A stretch of DNA of 64,000 nucleotides from Staphylococcus sp. IVB6181. GTDB lineage: Bacteria; Bacillota; Bacilli; Staphylococcales; Staphylococcaceae. Position numbers and translations under genes: made by a program. This document shows positions 18,221 to 28,921 of the stretch, in pieces. The stretch is from assembly GCF_025561445.1 (NCBI RefSeq), contig NZ_CP095096.1, positions 475,822 through 539,821 of the forward strand, written 5' to 3'. The notes below the pieces were generated by a model. The model did no database searches and was not told the DNA's origin. It was given only the letters and a program-made list of their open reading frames with translations. How positions within the stretch are numbered: the first letter of the stretch is position 1; each line of letters opens with the position of its first letter.

Positions 18221-18784
18221 TTATTCACCTTCCTTTAATGAACTTAGTGTGTGTAAATCGTGATGTGCGAAGAGTGAAATTGCTGCGATACCTGAGAAGC
18301 CTTGTGGTACTTCAGATAAAGTATCGAAGTTGATACCGCCTAACGCAATCACTGGAATATCTGCGGTTAAAACTGAATCGATTTCTTCTTGTGCGCGCGG
18401 CGGCAGACCAGGTTTAGATGCTGTTTTGAATAAATGTCCGAACAAGACATAATCTAAATGATGGCGTTTTGCTGCTTGTGCACTTGCTTGACTATGTGTA
18501 GACATGCTGACACATAAATCTGGATGTGTTTGTTTCAAGTGAAAGGCACGTTCATCCATTTCTTTAAAGTGAATATGCGTTAAGTTGAATCGATTTAAAA
18601 CTTCACTGTCTGAATGTACTGTTATTTTATCTTTCGGGAAATCATTTTTGAGTAATGCTTCTATTGCTTTCACTTGTTCTTTTGGACGCGTACGTAAAAT
18701 TAATTGATCTATTATAGGTTCAATCGCCGCGTACTGTTTTATTAATTCAGGGGTTATTGTTTGTTTAGAAATCGCAACCCACAT
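18221..18784 (-). CDS. tenI: Thiazole tautomerase TenI
   Basis: 187 aa, ThiE-like TIM barrel. LDYVLFGHLFKTASKPGLPPR and IALGGIN are the phosphate-binding segments. The location in front of thiO-thiS-thiG-thiF matches Bacillus tenI, which aromatises the thiazole product. ATG 18784 is chosen because AAAGGG lies 8 nt upstream; an in-frame GTG exists 9 nt earlier. A true ThiE role is less likely. Confidence 0.87.
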   Translation of the reverse strand: MWVAISKQTITPELIKQYAAIEPIIDQLILRTRPKEQVKAIEALLKNDFPKDKITVHSDSEVLNRFNLTHIHFKEMDERAFHLKQTHPDLCVSMSTHSQASAQAAKRHHLDYVLFGHLFKTASKPGLPPRAQEEIDSVLTADIPVIALGGINFDTLSEVPQGFSGIAAISLFAHHDLHTLSSLKEGE

Positions 18785-18825
18785 TGCCTTCACCCTTTGA
18801 AAAGTCTCTACTGGAAATAAAACAA

Positions 18826-18862
18826 ATAAAAAAGCGCTATTTCCGTACAGGAAAACAGCGCA
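18826..18862 (-). terminator. Terminator of the TPP riboswitch expression platform
   Basis: GCGCTGTTTTCC pairs with GGAAATAGCGC on the minus strand, followed by TTTTTT. It lies between the aptamer and tenI, so ligand binding can stop transcription. Confidence 0.88.
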
Positions 18863-18879
18863 TTAAAAAGTGCAATACG

Positions 18880-18974
18880 CCACTTTCCTACGCCAGTATG
18901 AACTGGATCAGGTTCCAAGAATTTCCTCATCAAACACGAGGATCTCAGCCTGTAGGAACAGGCACTTCCAGTGG
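18880..18974 (-). ncRNA. TPP (THI box) riboswitch
   Basis: Minus-strand hallmarks in order: P1 CCACT, GCTGAGATC, GAACCTGATCCAGTTC, ACTGGCGTAGGAAAGTGG closing P1. Followed by the intrinsic terminator before tenI. Thiamin pyrophosphate should switch the thiazole operon off. Confidence 0.96.
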
Positions 18975-19239
18975 ACTTATTGTATTATTCAATTCTTAGT
19001 AGAATAAGAAAGCATCAAACATCAATACTTTAACAATTCGTGTAGCGAGGCGTTAACGTATTGGACTGTAATTTTCATTCTTGAAATTACTAATTTCTTT
19101 TCATTACAAAATCATCATAAATCACTTTGATAGAAAAAGCAATAGCAGACCAAGTCTATACCAGGAATTCAGGGGATGACAGGGACTGGCTTTATAGAAT
19201 CAGTGAAAAAAGATGACAAATAAAACCAATTTATTGTGA

Positions 19240-19623
19240 TTACAATACGATAGAGTTTTCTTTTTCATGAATCATTTCAACAATTTCATTATGTGCATTC
19301 ATTACAGCAACTTTAGGAGTGTGGTGTTTGAGTTCTTCTTCATTCAGTTGTGCATATGTCATAATAATGACGATGTCATCGACTTCAACTAAACGTGAAG
19401 CAGCACCGTTTAAACAGATTTTTCCGCTGCCTCTTTCACCTTTAATTACGTAAGTTTCAAAGCGTGCACCATTATTATTGTTTACAATCGCAACTTTCTC
19501 ATTCGGTAAAATATCTACCGCTTCTAATATTGCCTCATCAATCGTAATACTCCCTACGTAATTCAAATTCGATTCTGTCACACGTGCACGGTGAATTTTA
19601 GCGTTCATCATAGTTCTTATCAT
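19240..19623 (-). CDS. panD: Aspartate 1-decarboxylase
   Basis: 127 aa. Gly24-Ser25 in NYVGSITID is the self-cleavage site that gives the pyruvoyl cofactor. It makes beta-alanine for pantothenate. ATG 19623 is 1 nt past the panC stop. The C-terminus and active Tyr/Thr region ([16 protein letters not shown]) are normal. Confidence 0.97.
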   Translation of the reverse strand: MIRTMMNAKIHRARVTESNLNYVGSITIDEAILEAVDILPNEKVAIVNNNNGARFETYVIKGERGSGKICLNGAASRLVEVDDIVIIMTYAQLNEEELKHHTPKVAVMNAHNEIVEMIHEKENSIVL

Positions 19624-19624
19624 T

Positions 19625-21288
<1,664 letters not shown>

Positions 21289-21355
21289 AACACCAATTCC
21301 TTTATTTAATGTAATATTAGAATAACACATTAATTGAAAATTAGAGGTGGTTTGA

Positions 21356-22213
21356 GTGGATTTACATTTCGGTGTTATCGGACCTGGTGCTGTCGGTACT
21401 ACGATTGCTTATGAGCTGATGCAGTCATTCGATCTTGCACACGTACACTTATTCGGAAAACAAGAAGGCAGTGTCTCTTATCAACAAAGGGATACTCATG
21501 ATACTGCTGTGCTGCATTATACACCCATCACACACTTTGAAGGACATTTGGATGTTTTGTTTATTGCGGTCAAAACACCGCAGTTAGATCAAGTTATTTT
21601 GCAGATGGAACATGTGATTGATGATGAAACAATTATTATTTTAGCGCAGAACGGACATGGTCAAATTGATAAAATAGAACATCCGCATGTTTATCAAGCT
21701 GTTGTTTATATCAGCGGTCAAAAACAAGATTCAAAAGTGATACATTATCGTGATCGTATCCTCCAGCTTCAACAAGATGATACAACAGAATGGTTAAAAG
21801 AAGAATTGCAGACAACAAATTTAGAACTGCAGCTCAAAGAAGACATAGAAGAATATATTTGGTATAAACTTCTTGTTAATTTAGGGATTAATTCCATCAC
21901 AGCAGTAAGCAGACATCCTGTAGCCATATTAAAATCGCCAGAAGCACGCAATTTATGCCGTAATCTGCTTGAAGAAGGACAGCGTATCGCAGCGGCACAT
22001 GAGGTAAATCTGCCTGAAACAATAGTAGAAGATATTATGAAAATATATACAGGCTACCCTGAAGATATGGGAACGAGTATGTATTACGATATTCTTGCCG
22101 GCAGACCTTTAGAAGTCGATGCAATACAAGGTTATATCTATCAAACCGGACAGTCTCATGGTTTGTATACACCTTACCTTGAAACCATCTTCTGCATCCT
22201 TAAATTCACTTAA
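21356..22213 (+). CDS. panE: 2-dehydropantoate 2-reductase
   Basis: 285 aa. The N-terminal Rossmann motif [13 protein letters not shown] and the C-terminal helical domain ([15 protein letters not shown]) with the catalytic lysine are as in PanE. It reduces ketopantoate to pantoate with NADPH. GTG start behind GAGGTGG. It is divergent from panB with only 67 bp between, so the two halves of the pathway may share control. Confidence 0.9.
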   Translation: MDLHFGVIGPGAVGTTIAYELMQSFDLAHVHLFGKQEGSVSYQQRDTHDTAVLHYTPITHFEGHLDVLFIAVKTPQLDQVILQMEHVIDDETIIILAQNGHGQIDKIEHPHVYQAVVYISGQKQDSKVIHYRDRILQLQQDDTTEWLKEELQTTNLELQLKEDIEEYIWYKLLVNLGINSITAVSRHPVAILKSPEARNLCRNLLEEGQRIAAAHEVNLPETIVEDIMKIYTGYPEDMGTSMYYDILAGRPLEVDAIQGYIYQTGQSHGLYTPYLETIFCILKFT

Positions 22214-22449
22214 AAAGTAAACTAAAAGTGATAGCTCTCTTCGGCCATCTATAGTATAATAATTTTAATAAATATCCAAACATATTATAAATGGAAAATG
22301 GCGAAAGGCGGTTAATAGCTTATGAATAAGATACAGCGTAATTTCATTCTCAAATTGAATATTGAATGCGTGAAACCTTCATAGCGATTAACTCAAATCC
22401 TAAATTTACAGGTACTTCACAAAAATTATAGAAGAAAGAAGGAAACAAC

Positions 22450-22962
22450 ATGAGTGCATCACACCAAATCAATCGACAAAAACCGCAAATTTCTGAACTC
22501 GCCACAAGAATAGAACGTCTGGAAGAGAACCAAAAGTACAACAACCTTCAAGTTGTGACAGAACGCATTGACTGGCTCATTGAGAGACAAAACAATGACC
22601 ATGACACATTTAATAAAAAGTTCGAAAAAATAGATGAGAACTTCAAAGAAGTAAGAGGGGAAATCAAGCGCCTCGATGAAAAGATAGATAATAGATTCGA
22701 GAAGTCAGACGAAAAGATCAACAACCTAAGACAAGACATGGTTATAGGTTTTGAGAAAATAGATAAAAGATTTGAGAAAATAGATAAAAGATTTGAGAAA
22801 ATAGATAAAAGATTTGAGAAGATAGATAATAGATTTGAAAAGACAGATGAAAAGATAAGCGGTTTAAGAAAAGAAATGAGAGATGATTTAAAACTAACGG
22901 TTGGGCTGATAACAGGCTTCATGACTATATTGACAGTGATCCAACGTATGATTTTTGGTTAA
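22450..22962 (+). CDS. Coiled-coil protein with C-terminal membrane helix
   Basis: 170 aa. Residues 17-140 are almost continuous heptads, with an FEKIDKR-type unit repeated about six times (some diverged). A hydrophobic stretch of about 20 residues at the end (LTVGLITGFMTILTVIQRM) is probably a tail anchor. No catalytic motif. The next gene is a shorter paralogue with the same first 60 or so residues and the same leader (AGAAAGAAGGAAACAACATG). Function unknown. The form recalls small phage-type or DUF1640-like coiled-coil proteins, but I cannot place it in a family. Confidence 0.8.
   Translation: MSASHQINRQKPQISELATRIERLEENQKYNNLQVVTERIDWLIERQNNDHDTFNKKFEKIDENFKEVRGEIKRLDEKIDNRFEKSDEKINNLRQDMVIGFEKIDKRFEKIDKRFEKIDKRFEKIDNRFEKTDEKISGLRKEMRDDLKLTVGLITGFMTILTVIQRMIFG
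22751..22836 (+). repeat. 21-bp tandem repeats encoding FEKIDKR
   Basis: Four consecutive copies of TTTGAGAAAATAGATAAAAG plus A, the last ones diverging. In-frame heptad repeat. Confidence 0.88.
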
Positions 22963-22998
22963 TAAACAAATGATATCAATGAGAAAGAAGGAAACAAC

Positions 22999-23370
22999 AT
23001 GAGTGCATCACACCAAATCAATCGACAAAAGCCGCAAATCTCTGAACTTGCCATTAGAATAGAACGTCTGGAAGAGAACCAAAAGTACAACAAAATTCAG
23101 GTTGTGACAGAAAGAATTGACTGGTTAATTGAAAAACAAAACAATGACCATGATATATTTAATAAAAAATTCGAAAAAATAGATGAGAACTTCAAAGAAC
23201 TAAAAGGAGAAATCAAGCACCTCGATGAAAAGATAGATAAAAAGTATGACAAATTAGATGAAAAGATTGATAGAAAAATAGATGGTTTGAAAAGTGATTT
23301 GAAATTAATAGCAGGGGTCATCATTGGTTTTATGTCAATTTTAACTGCCTTTCAACATTTCTTCTTATAA
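22999..23370 (+). CDS. Coiled-coil protein with C-terminal membrane helix (paralogue)
   Basis: 123 aa. Nearly identical to its upstream neighbour over the first 60 residues (SASHQINRQKPQISELA..). It then has fewer heptads (KYDKLDEKIDRKIDG) and a different hydrophobic C-terminus (LIAGVIIGFMSILTAFQHF). Clearly a tandem duplication that includes the ribosome site. Start ATG behind GAAGGAAAC. Unknown function. Confidence 0.8.
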   Translation: MSASHQINRQKPQISELAIRIERLEENQKYNKIQVVTERIDWLIEKQNNDHDIFNKKFEKIDENFKELKGEIKHLDEKIDKKYDKLDEKIDRKIDGLKSDLKLIAGVIIGFMSILTAFQHFFL

Positions 23371-23397
23371 TCAAGACAGTTATAGCAGTAGTAAAGC

Positions 23398-23429
23398 ACA
23401 GAGGTCTTTTTGGGACTTCTGTTTTTTTA
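23398..23429 (+). terminator. Terminator after the coiled-coil gene pair
   Basis: ACAGAGGTC pairs imperfectly with GGACTTCTGT, then TTTTTTT. Confidence 0.8.
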
Positions 23430-23517
23430 TTGCGTTTTGAAATTAATTTTCAAATTACAGGGTGAGGTTTGTGATAAAATATTGATGATATCTATTATGA
23501 TAAAAGAGGGATAAAAC

Positions 23518-24681
23518 ATGGTTGAATATGTAATAGCAAACGGTAAGGTTTATACAGAAGAAGGTGTCTTAGATCCTGGTTATGTCAAGATTTCTGAAGG
23601 AAAGATTTCAGAAGTCGGTCAAGGTGAATATAAGGGCAATTTAGAAGTTGTGGATGCGTCAGGCAGACATGTTTTGCCGGGATTCATTGATATTCATATT
23701 CATGGCGGTTACGGAGAAGATGCTATGGATGCATCTTATGATGGTTTGAAACATTTATCTGAGTCTTTATTATCTGAAGGCACAACTTCTTACTTAGCAA
23801 CTACAATGACACAATCTAAAGAAAATATTGATCGTGCTTTAACTAATATTGTGAAATATAAAAGCAGCCAGAATAAAGAAGAAGCGGCTGAAATTGCAGG
23901 TGTGCATTTAGAAGGGCCGTTTATCTCAGAACATAAAGTAGGAGCTCAAAATCCTAAGTATGTACAACGTCCTTCAGTAGAAGCGATTGAACATTTCCAA
24001 CATACTGCAGAGGGCAATATTAAAATTATTACTTTCGCAGCAGAAGTGGAAGGTGCACAAGCAGTATTAGAAAAGTTATCAGATGAAATTATCTTTTCTA
24101 TGGGACATACTGTAGCGACATTCGATGAAGTGAATGAAGCGGTGGAACATGGCGCAAAACATGCGACACATCTTTATAATGCAGGTACACCGTTTGAGCA
24201 TCGCCATCCAGGTTTATTCGGTGCAGCATGGACGAATGACGGTATTCATACAGAACTTATCGCAGATGGTATACATTCGCATCCAGCCGCTGTCAAAATT
24301 GCCTATACGATGAAAGGAAATCAGCGCTTCTATTTAATTACTGATGCAATGCGCGCAAAAGGCATGAGTGACGGAGAATATGATTTAGGCGGACAAAATG
24401 TCATTGTGAAAGGTTCCGAGGCACGCTTAGCTTCAGGTGCTTTAGCCGGAAGTATTTTAAAAATGAATGACGGTTTACGCAATATGCTCAACTTTACAGG
24501 TGCATCTTTAGAAGAGATGTGGCGTGTTGCAAGTTTAAACCAAGCCATCGCCTTAGGTATTGATCAGCAAAAAGGCAGTATTCAAAAAGAAAAAGATGCG
24601 GATATCGTAGTATTAGATAATGAAATGAATGTAAGTACGACCATTAAAAATGGTAAGCTACATGATTTTAAAACACAATAG
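23518..24681 (+). CDS. nagA: N-acetylglucosamine-6-phosphate deacetylase
   Basis: 387 aa amidohydrolase. HIHGGYGEDAMD, HLEGPFISEHKVGAQNP, GHTVATF, THLYNAG and LITDAMRAKG carry the metal ligands and catalytic aspartate. It deacetylates GlcNAc-6-P for amino-sugar use and cell-wall recycling. Monocistronic with its own terminator; no nagB beside it. Confidence 0.95.
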   Translation: MVEYVIANGKVYTEEGVLDPGYVKISEGKISEVGQGEYKGNLEVVDASGRHVLPGFIDIHIHGGYGEDAMDASYDGLKHLSESLLSEGTTSYLATTMTQSKENIDRALTNIVKYKSSQNKEEAAEIAGVHLEGPFISEHKVGAQNPKYVQRPSVEAIEHFQHTAEGNIKIITFAAEVEGAQAVLEKLSDEIIFSMGHTVATFDEVNEAVEHGAKHATHLYNAGTPFEHRHPGLFGAAWTNDGIHTELIADGIHSHPAAVKIAYTMKGNQRFYLITDAMRAKGMSDGEYDLGGQNVIVKGSEARLASGALAGSILKMNDGLRNMLNFTGASLEEMWRVASLNQAIALGIDQQKGSIQKEKDADIVVLDNEMNVSTTIKNGKLHDFKTQ

Positions 24682-24694
24682 AACGTAAATCAGT

Positions 24695-24723
24695 ACTCGC
24701 TTTAGAAAGCGAGTGCTTTTTTT
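24695..24723 (+). terminator. nagA terminator
   Basis: ACTCGCTTT-AGA-AAGCGAGT followed by a T-tract. Confidence 0.93.
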
Positions 24724-25034
24724 ATGGGTTCGATATATTGATAGCGATATTACTACATAAAATTGTATGTAAACGGTTGCAATTATTTCATAGAAACATG
24801 ATTATTTTCTATACAGTATCAGCGGGCATAGTTCGACTTCTTATTTATTATCATTTTGCTTAAATAAAATTTACAATTCAAACACCATCTTAATAATAGC
24901 TTAACGATGAGTTGCTACAATTTGAATTGAGAGGAAGTGAGAGCCAGTTGACGGCTGATGTCAGGGTGTCTATTAATTTTATGAAAAAATTTTAGAACTT
25001 CCTTTAAATAACAACCTATTTTGGAGGTAGCGCA
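24724..25034. other. Intergenic region before the secreted phosphatase gene
   Basis: AT-rich, no open gene. It must hold the phosphatase promoter; I could not single out a convincing -35/-10 pair or regulatory box. The GGAGGT at 25023-25028 serves the TTG start at 25035. Confidence 0.5.
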
Positions 25035-26846
25035 TTGAAAAATATCAAGATGACTAAAATTGTAGCAGGAAGTATGGCAAGTTTAATGCTTTTATTAGCA
25101 ACTGGGACAGCTAATAGTGCAGATGCGAGCGGTAAAGCAGCACCACAAGCGCAACAGCAGCAACAACCTCAAGCTCAACAACAAAACGGTATTAAATTAT
25201 TAAAAGAAAAACCAAAAGTTGCACCAGTTCCTAAGAAAAACAGCCCGAACCGTATTATTACTAACTTTAATGGTGACACTAAAACACAAATGGGCTTTAA
25301 CTGGTTCACTACTGATAAAGCAGAAGATGCACAAGTATGGGTATCAACTTCTAAAAATATGAAAGATGCTAAAACTTTCACAGCAAAAGCTGAACAAGTG
25401 GATTCTCAATACATAGAAAGAGACCAATCCGGCCACTTCATTTTCGCAGATGTTGAAAAAGATGATAACGGCAAAACAGTTAAAGATGAAAACGGCAAAC
25501 CAAAAGTCAAAGGCTACTACACTGATAAAGGTGCCGGCGGTCCAGAATGGACAAGCGGCGACCAGCACGGTAAAGCTTCTTTAACAAACGTCAAAGAATA
25601 CAACTACAAAGCACAAGCAACAGGTTTAAAACCTAATACAACATACTACTACAAAGTAGGAAGCAAAAAAGGCAAACAAAGCCAAGTGGGTACTTTCAGA
25701 ACATCTGGTAATGCTGGCGATCCATTCAAATTCGTACAATATACGGATACACAAAATGCTTACTGGAACGAACATGTACGCAACGAAGCAAAATTCGGTG
25801 CGAACACAATCGCAGAGGCAATCAAAACTGCAGGCAACCCTAACTTTGCATTGCATACAGGGGACTTCGTAGAAAACTCGCAAGTCGAAGATGAGTGGAA
25901 TGATATCTACGATCAATCTCGTCCATCATTCATGTCATTACCATTAGCAGCAGCTGCCGGCAACCATGATGAATATGCATTCGATGAAAAAGATAAAAAG
26001 TTATTAGACCGTTTCAACCGTCACGTTAACGTACCAAAAGAAAACAATGCGGTGAATGGTGGTTCATACTACTCATTCGATTACAATGGTGCGCACATGG
26101 TAGTCGCAAATACTAACGACAATAAAAAAGGCGAAGACAACCCTGAAGGTAAAGCAATCGGTAAAAAACAAATGGAATGGATTAAACAAGATATCAAAAA
26201 AGCCCGCGAAAATGGTTCTAAATGGGTAATCTTGAACTTGCATAAACCAATGTACTCTAAGTCTTACCACTCTTTAGAAGATGAAGACATTAAGAAATTA
26301 CGTGCTGAATTAACGAAAGAAATCGATGATTTAGATGTAGACTTAGTATTACAAGGTCATGACCATGTATTAGCAAGAACTAAGATGCTTCAACATACTT
26401 CTACAAATAACAGTTTCGTCAACGCTAAAATCGAAGACGCTAAACAAGTTAAAGGTGAAGATGGTGTGACATATTACGATAATCCAAAAGGTTCTGTGTA
26501 TGTATTGCCGAACACAGGCGGTACAAAAGCATATGATGATATCTACAGCAAATCATTAGACCACATCAAGAAAATCCGTCCGAAATTAAGCTGGTTAACA
26601 GAAGCGCAACGCCAAGAGTACAACAACTTATTCGCAGTAGGTGAACAACCTCAAAAAACAGATGCGTTCAACACAAGCCATGAGAACAACCGTGACTCTT
26701 CAGCACAAAACTTCTCAGTTTATGAAGTGAAAGGCGACAAATTGATTGTGAAAATCTATCAATTACGCGGCGACATCAGCAAAGGTGAACCAAGAACAGT
26801 TAAATTGATTGACCAATTCGGTATTTCAAAAACTGCCAAAAAATAA
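25035..26846 (+). CDS. Secreted purple acid phosphatase-like metallophosphoesterase
   Basis: 603 aa, TTG start behind GGAGGT. The signal peptide (about residues 1-32) is followed by a Gln/Ala/Pro-rich linker and a fibronectin-like purple-acid-phosphatase N-domain (ITNFNGDTKTQMGFNW.. to KVGSKKGKQSQVGTFRT). A calcineurin-type catalytic domain follows with HTGDFVE, AAGNHDE, LNLHKPMYS and LQGHDHVLART, supplying the two-metal site. It probably hydrolyses phosphomonoesters or nucleotides outside the cell. No sorting motif, so released or loosely wall-bound. Confidence 0.88.
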   Translation: MKNIKMTKIVAGSMASLMLLLATGTANSADASGKAAPQAQQQQQPQAQQQNGIKLLKEKPKVAPVPKKNSPNRIITNFNGDTKTQMGFNWFTTDKAEDAQVWVSTSKNMKDAKTFTAKAEQVDSQYIERDQSGHFIFADVEKDDNGKTVKDENGKPKVKGYYTDKGAGGPEWTSGDQHGKASLTNVKEYNYKAQATGLKPNTTYYYKVGSKKGKQSQVGTFRTSGNAGDPFKFVQYTDTQNAYWNEHVRNEAKFGANTIAEAIKTAGNPNFALHTGDFVENSQVEDEWNDIYDQSRPSFMSLPLAAAAGNHDEYAFDEKDKKLLDRFNRHVNVPKENNAVNGGSYYSFDYNGAHMVVANTNDNKKGEDNPEGKAIGKKQMEWIKQDIKKARENGSKWVILNLHKPMYSKSYHSLEDEDIKKLRAELTKEIDDLDVDLVLQGHDHVLARTKMLQHTSTNNSFVNAKIEDAKQVKGEDGVTYYDNPKGSVYVLPNTGGTKAYDDIYSKSLDHIKKIRPKLSWLTEAQRQEYNNLFAVGEQPQKTDAFNTSHENNRDSSAQNFSVYEVKGDKLIVKIYQLRGDISKGEPRTVKLIDQFGISKTAKK

Positions 26847-26881
26847 GCACAACTAAATAGGCACACATAGGCAATTGAACT

Positions 26882-26920
26882 AAGGTATGGACTCGTGTAT
26901 ATATACGAGTCCTCTACCTT
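26882..26920. terminator. Strong hairpin between phosphatase and lipoprotein genes
   Basis: AAGGTA-GGACTCGT and ACGAGTCC-TACCTT form a stem of about 14 bp around GTATATAT. Only a weak TTTATAC follows, so it may be a leaky terminator, an mRNA stabiliser or a leader element of the lipoprotein gene. Confidence 0.6.
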
Positions 26921-26940
26921 TATACATAGGAGGCAACAAA

Positions 26941-27633
26941 ATGAAGAAATTTTTAACATATACAACAGCAGTCGCAAGTTTAAGTTTGGTTTTAACTGGG
27001 TGCAGCGGCCAACAAGAGAAAAAGACAAGTGATGCTAAAGCACAGACCGAGCAAACTCAAGCTGCCTCAACTTCTAAAGCTATCAAAATCAATAAAGAAA
27101 AATTATCTGAAAAAGATATGAAAAATATGAAGGCAGAAGTCATGAAATGGGCAGATCAGCGTGCCAAACAAGAAGGGTTAGCTGCTTCTAACCGCTACTT
27201 CGGTGCGGGAGAAATTACAACAGGAGACTGGTATGCGATGACACCTAAAGGCGAGGTGCAAGTCAGCAATCAAAATGATCCGGGACCTAAAGCCTTCGAA
27301 CGTCATAATTTAGTCGGTGTGGTAATGTATCATTCGAATAAAGGTGTTACAGGTTTTGATGAAAATGCGAAAGATTTATCTAATGTTGAAGGGTATCGCA
27401 ATGTTGCTGATTTAACCCAACCCGTCACAAAATACTTATTTACAGACGATGGGAAAGTCTATGAATGCCAATTTGATTCAGGCCAACAAGTGACATTATC
27501 TTCAGGTTTTGCGCCGAAGGATCATAATGGCAAAGATCCTAACTTAAGACCAGACGAATTATTCAAAGTCAGTGAAGATGAGTCAGCATCAGAATTAATG
27601 AGTCGTTTAGTCAAAACCTACGGTAAACAATAA
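26941..27633 (+). CDS. Putative lipoprotein
   Basis: 230 aa. The signal ends in the lipobox LVLTGC, so the mature protein is lipidated on Cys about 20. A Gln/Thr/Ala-rich linker of about 35 residues leads into a globular domain of about 170 residues with ANRYFGAGEITTGDWYAMTP and YECQFDSGQQVTL. I do not recognise the domain. ATG 26941 fits the GGAGG upstream; the longer in-frame extension overlaps the hairpin. It lies just after the phosphatase and may be partly co-transcribed. Confidence 0.82.
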   Translation: MKKFLTYTTAVASLSLVLTGCSGQQEKKTSDAKAQTEQTQAASTSKAIKINKEKLSEKDMKNMKAEVMKWADQRAKQEGLAASNRYFGAGEITTGDWYAMTPKGEVQVSNQNDPGPKAFERHNLVGVVMYHSNKGVTGFDENAKDLSNVEGYRNVADLTQPVTKYLFTDDGKVYECQFDSGQQVTLSSGFAPKDHNGKDPNLRPDELFKVSEDESASELMSRLVKTYGKQ

Positions 27634-27660
27634 TAAGGTTTCTCATTCATATGTATTAAA

Positions 27661-27686
27661 AAGGCAGAGCGTGTGCTCTGCCTTTA
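27661..27686. terminator. Terminator after the lipoprotein gene
   Basis: AAGGCAGAGC-GTGT-GCTCTGCCTT between convergent genes. Confidence 0.88.
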
Positions 27687-27720
27687 CTATGAGTGTACTG
27701 ATTGATGGTACGCTTATTCT

Positions 27721-28884
27721 TTATTGTTCGTCATGTTTAACGTTTGGATGTTTATCATGTGATAAATGATTGTTGATAAAGTCATCATCCAGCGTAAGAT
27801 GTTCTTTGAGTAAATCTTTCGGTGTATTTGCCATCCATTGATTTAATGAAATGTCTGCGAAGTGGTCGCTCTTGAACATTTCTAGGAATACTAAAGGTTC
27901 ATCACCGATATTCTCAACATAGTGTCCCATCGCAAATGGTACATAACCAACGTCTCCAGCTCTATAGTTGAATGTACGTGCGTGGCTTTCAGCGGCGAAG
28001 ACTGTCATACGTGCTTGGCCTTGAATATAATATTGCCATTCAGATGCGTTAGGATGCCAATGCATTTCACGCATGCCGCCTGGTTCTACCTCGACTAAAG
28101 CACCTGTCACAGTTGTTGAAGCTTTGAAGTTGTTAGAATCCGCAATCCATACTTGACCGCCGCTTGTTTGGATAGGTTCTACTTCATCTTTAAGTTTGAA
28201 CGTAAATGGGTTAGGTACTTGTTCAACTGCTTTTAAGATATTTTCTTCTTCTTCTTTAGAAGGTTGTTCGCCTTGATAAATATACGTTTCACCTTTAGGG
28301 AAACCTTCAAATGATTCTGGCGGTACACCGAAGTTTTTCGCTAAAACATCATTTGGTGTAGATGAGAACCAGTCTGTAATAGAGAAAGTACTGTTTTCTG
28401 AGAAGCCGCCATCATCAAAGACAAGCAAGAATTCTGCGCCGTCTTCCATACCTTTTAATGAATGCGGGATACCTGCAGGGAAGTACCATAATTCATTTTT
28501 ACGTACAATGTCGATCCATACTTTGCCGTCTTGGTCGACTGATGTGACGCGGACTGCGCCATTTAATACAATGGCCCATTCTGCTTCTTTGTGCCAATGC
28601 AGTTCACGTACACCGCCTGGTGTTAAGCGCATATTAACAGAAGCAATCGGTTCAGAAATCGGTAATTCGCGTTTAGTGACTTCTCGAGACCAACCGCCTT
28701 CTTCTAATCGAACGTGAACGTCAGAGAAAGAGAATTTCATATTGTCTAACGTACCGCCGTCTGTTTCTGGAGGTACAATCATATCTGGGTTCTGTAAATC
28801 TCTTTCAATATTTCTAGGTCCATTGTCTGTTGCGCCTTTATTGCCTCTGATTGGTTCTGGTCTGTTTTGATTAAATTGTGTCAT
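27721..28884 (-). CDS. oxdC: Bicupin oxalate decarboxylase
   Basis: 387 aa, two cupin domains. Each has the Mn ligands: ELHWHKEAEW..PAGIPHSL and EMHWHPNASEW..AMGHYVEN. The lid between them reads FSENSTF. The SENS(T) lid with its glutamate is what separates decarboxylases from oxalate oxidases in the Bacillus OxdC family. The enzyme should turn oxalate into formate and CO2, raising pH. No signal peptide. It stands 37 bp downstream of the GGT-like gene on the same strand, probably one transcript. Confidence 0.93.
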   Translation of the reverse strand: MTQFNQNRPEPIRGNKGATDNGPRNIERDLQNPDMIVPPETDGGTLDNMKFSFSDVHVRLEEGGWSREVTKRELPISEPIASVNMRLTPGGVRELHWHKEAEWAIVLNGAVRVTSVDQDGKVWIDIVRKNELWYFPAGIPHSLKGMEDGAEFLLVFDDGGFSENSTFSITDWFSSTPNDVLAKNFGVPPESFEGFPKGETYIYQGEQPSKEEEENILKAVEQVPNPFTFKLKDEVEPIQTSGGQVWIADSNNFKASTTVTGALVEVEPGGMREMHWHPNASEWQYYIQGQARMTVFAAESHARTFNYRAGDVGYVPFAMGHYVENIGDEPLVFLEMFKSDHFADISLNQWMANTPKDLLKEHLTLDDDFINNHLSHDKHPNVKHDEQ

Positions 28885-28921
28885 TCATAAAAACTCCTTT
28901 TCAAAATTTTTCTCATGACTG

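Noticed and set aside
18784-18999. Plus-strand frame of 71 codons upstream of tenI
   Set aside because: Covers the TPP aptamer and its terminator, which fully explain the sequence.
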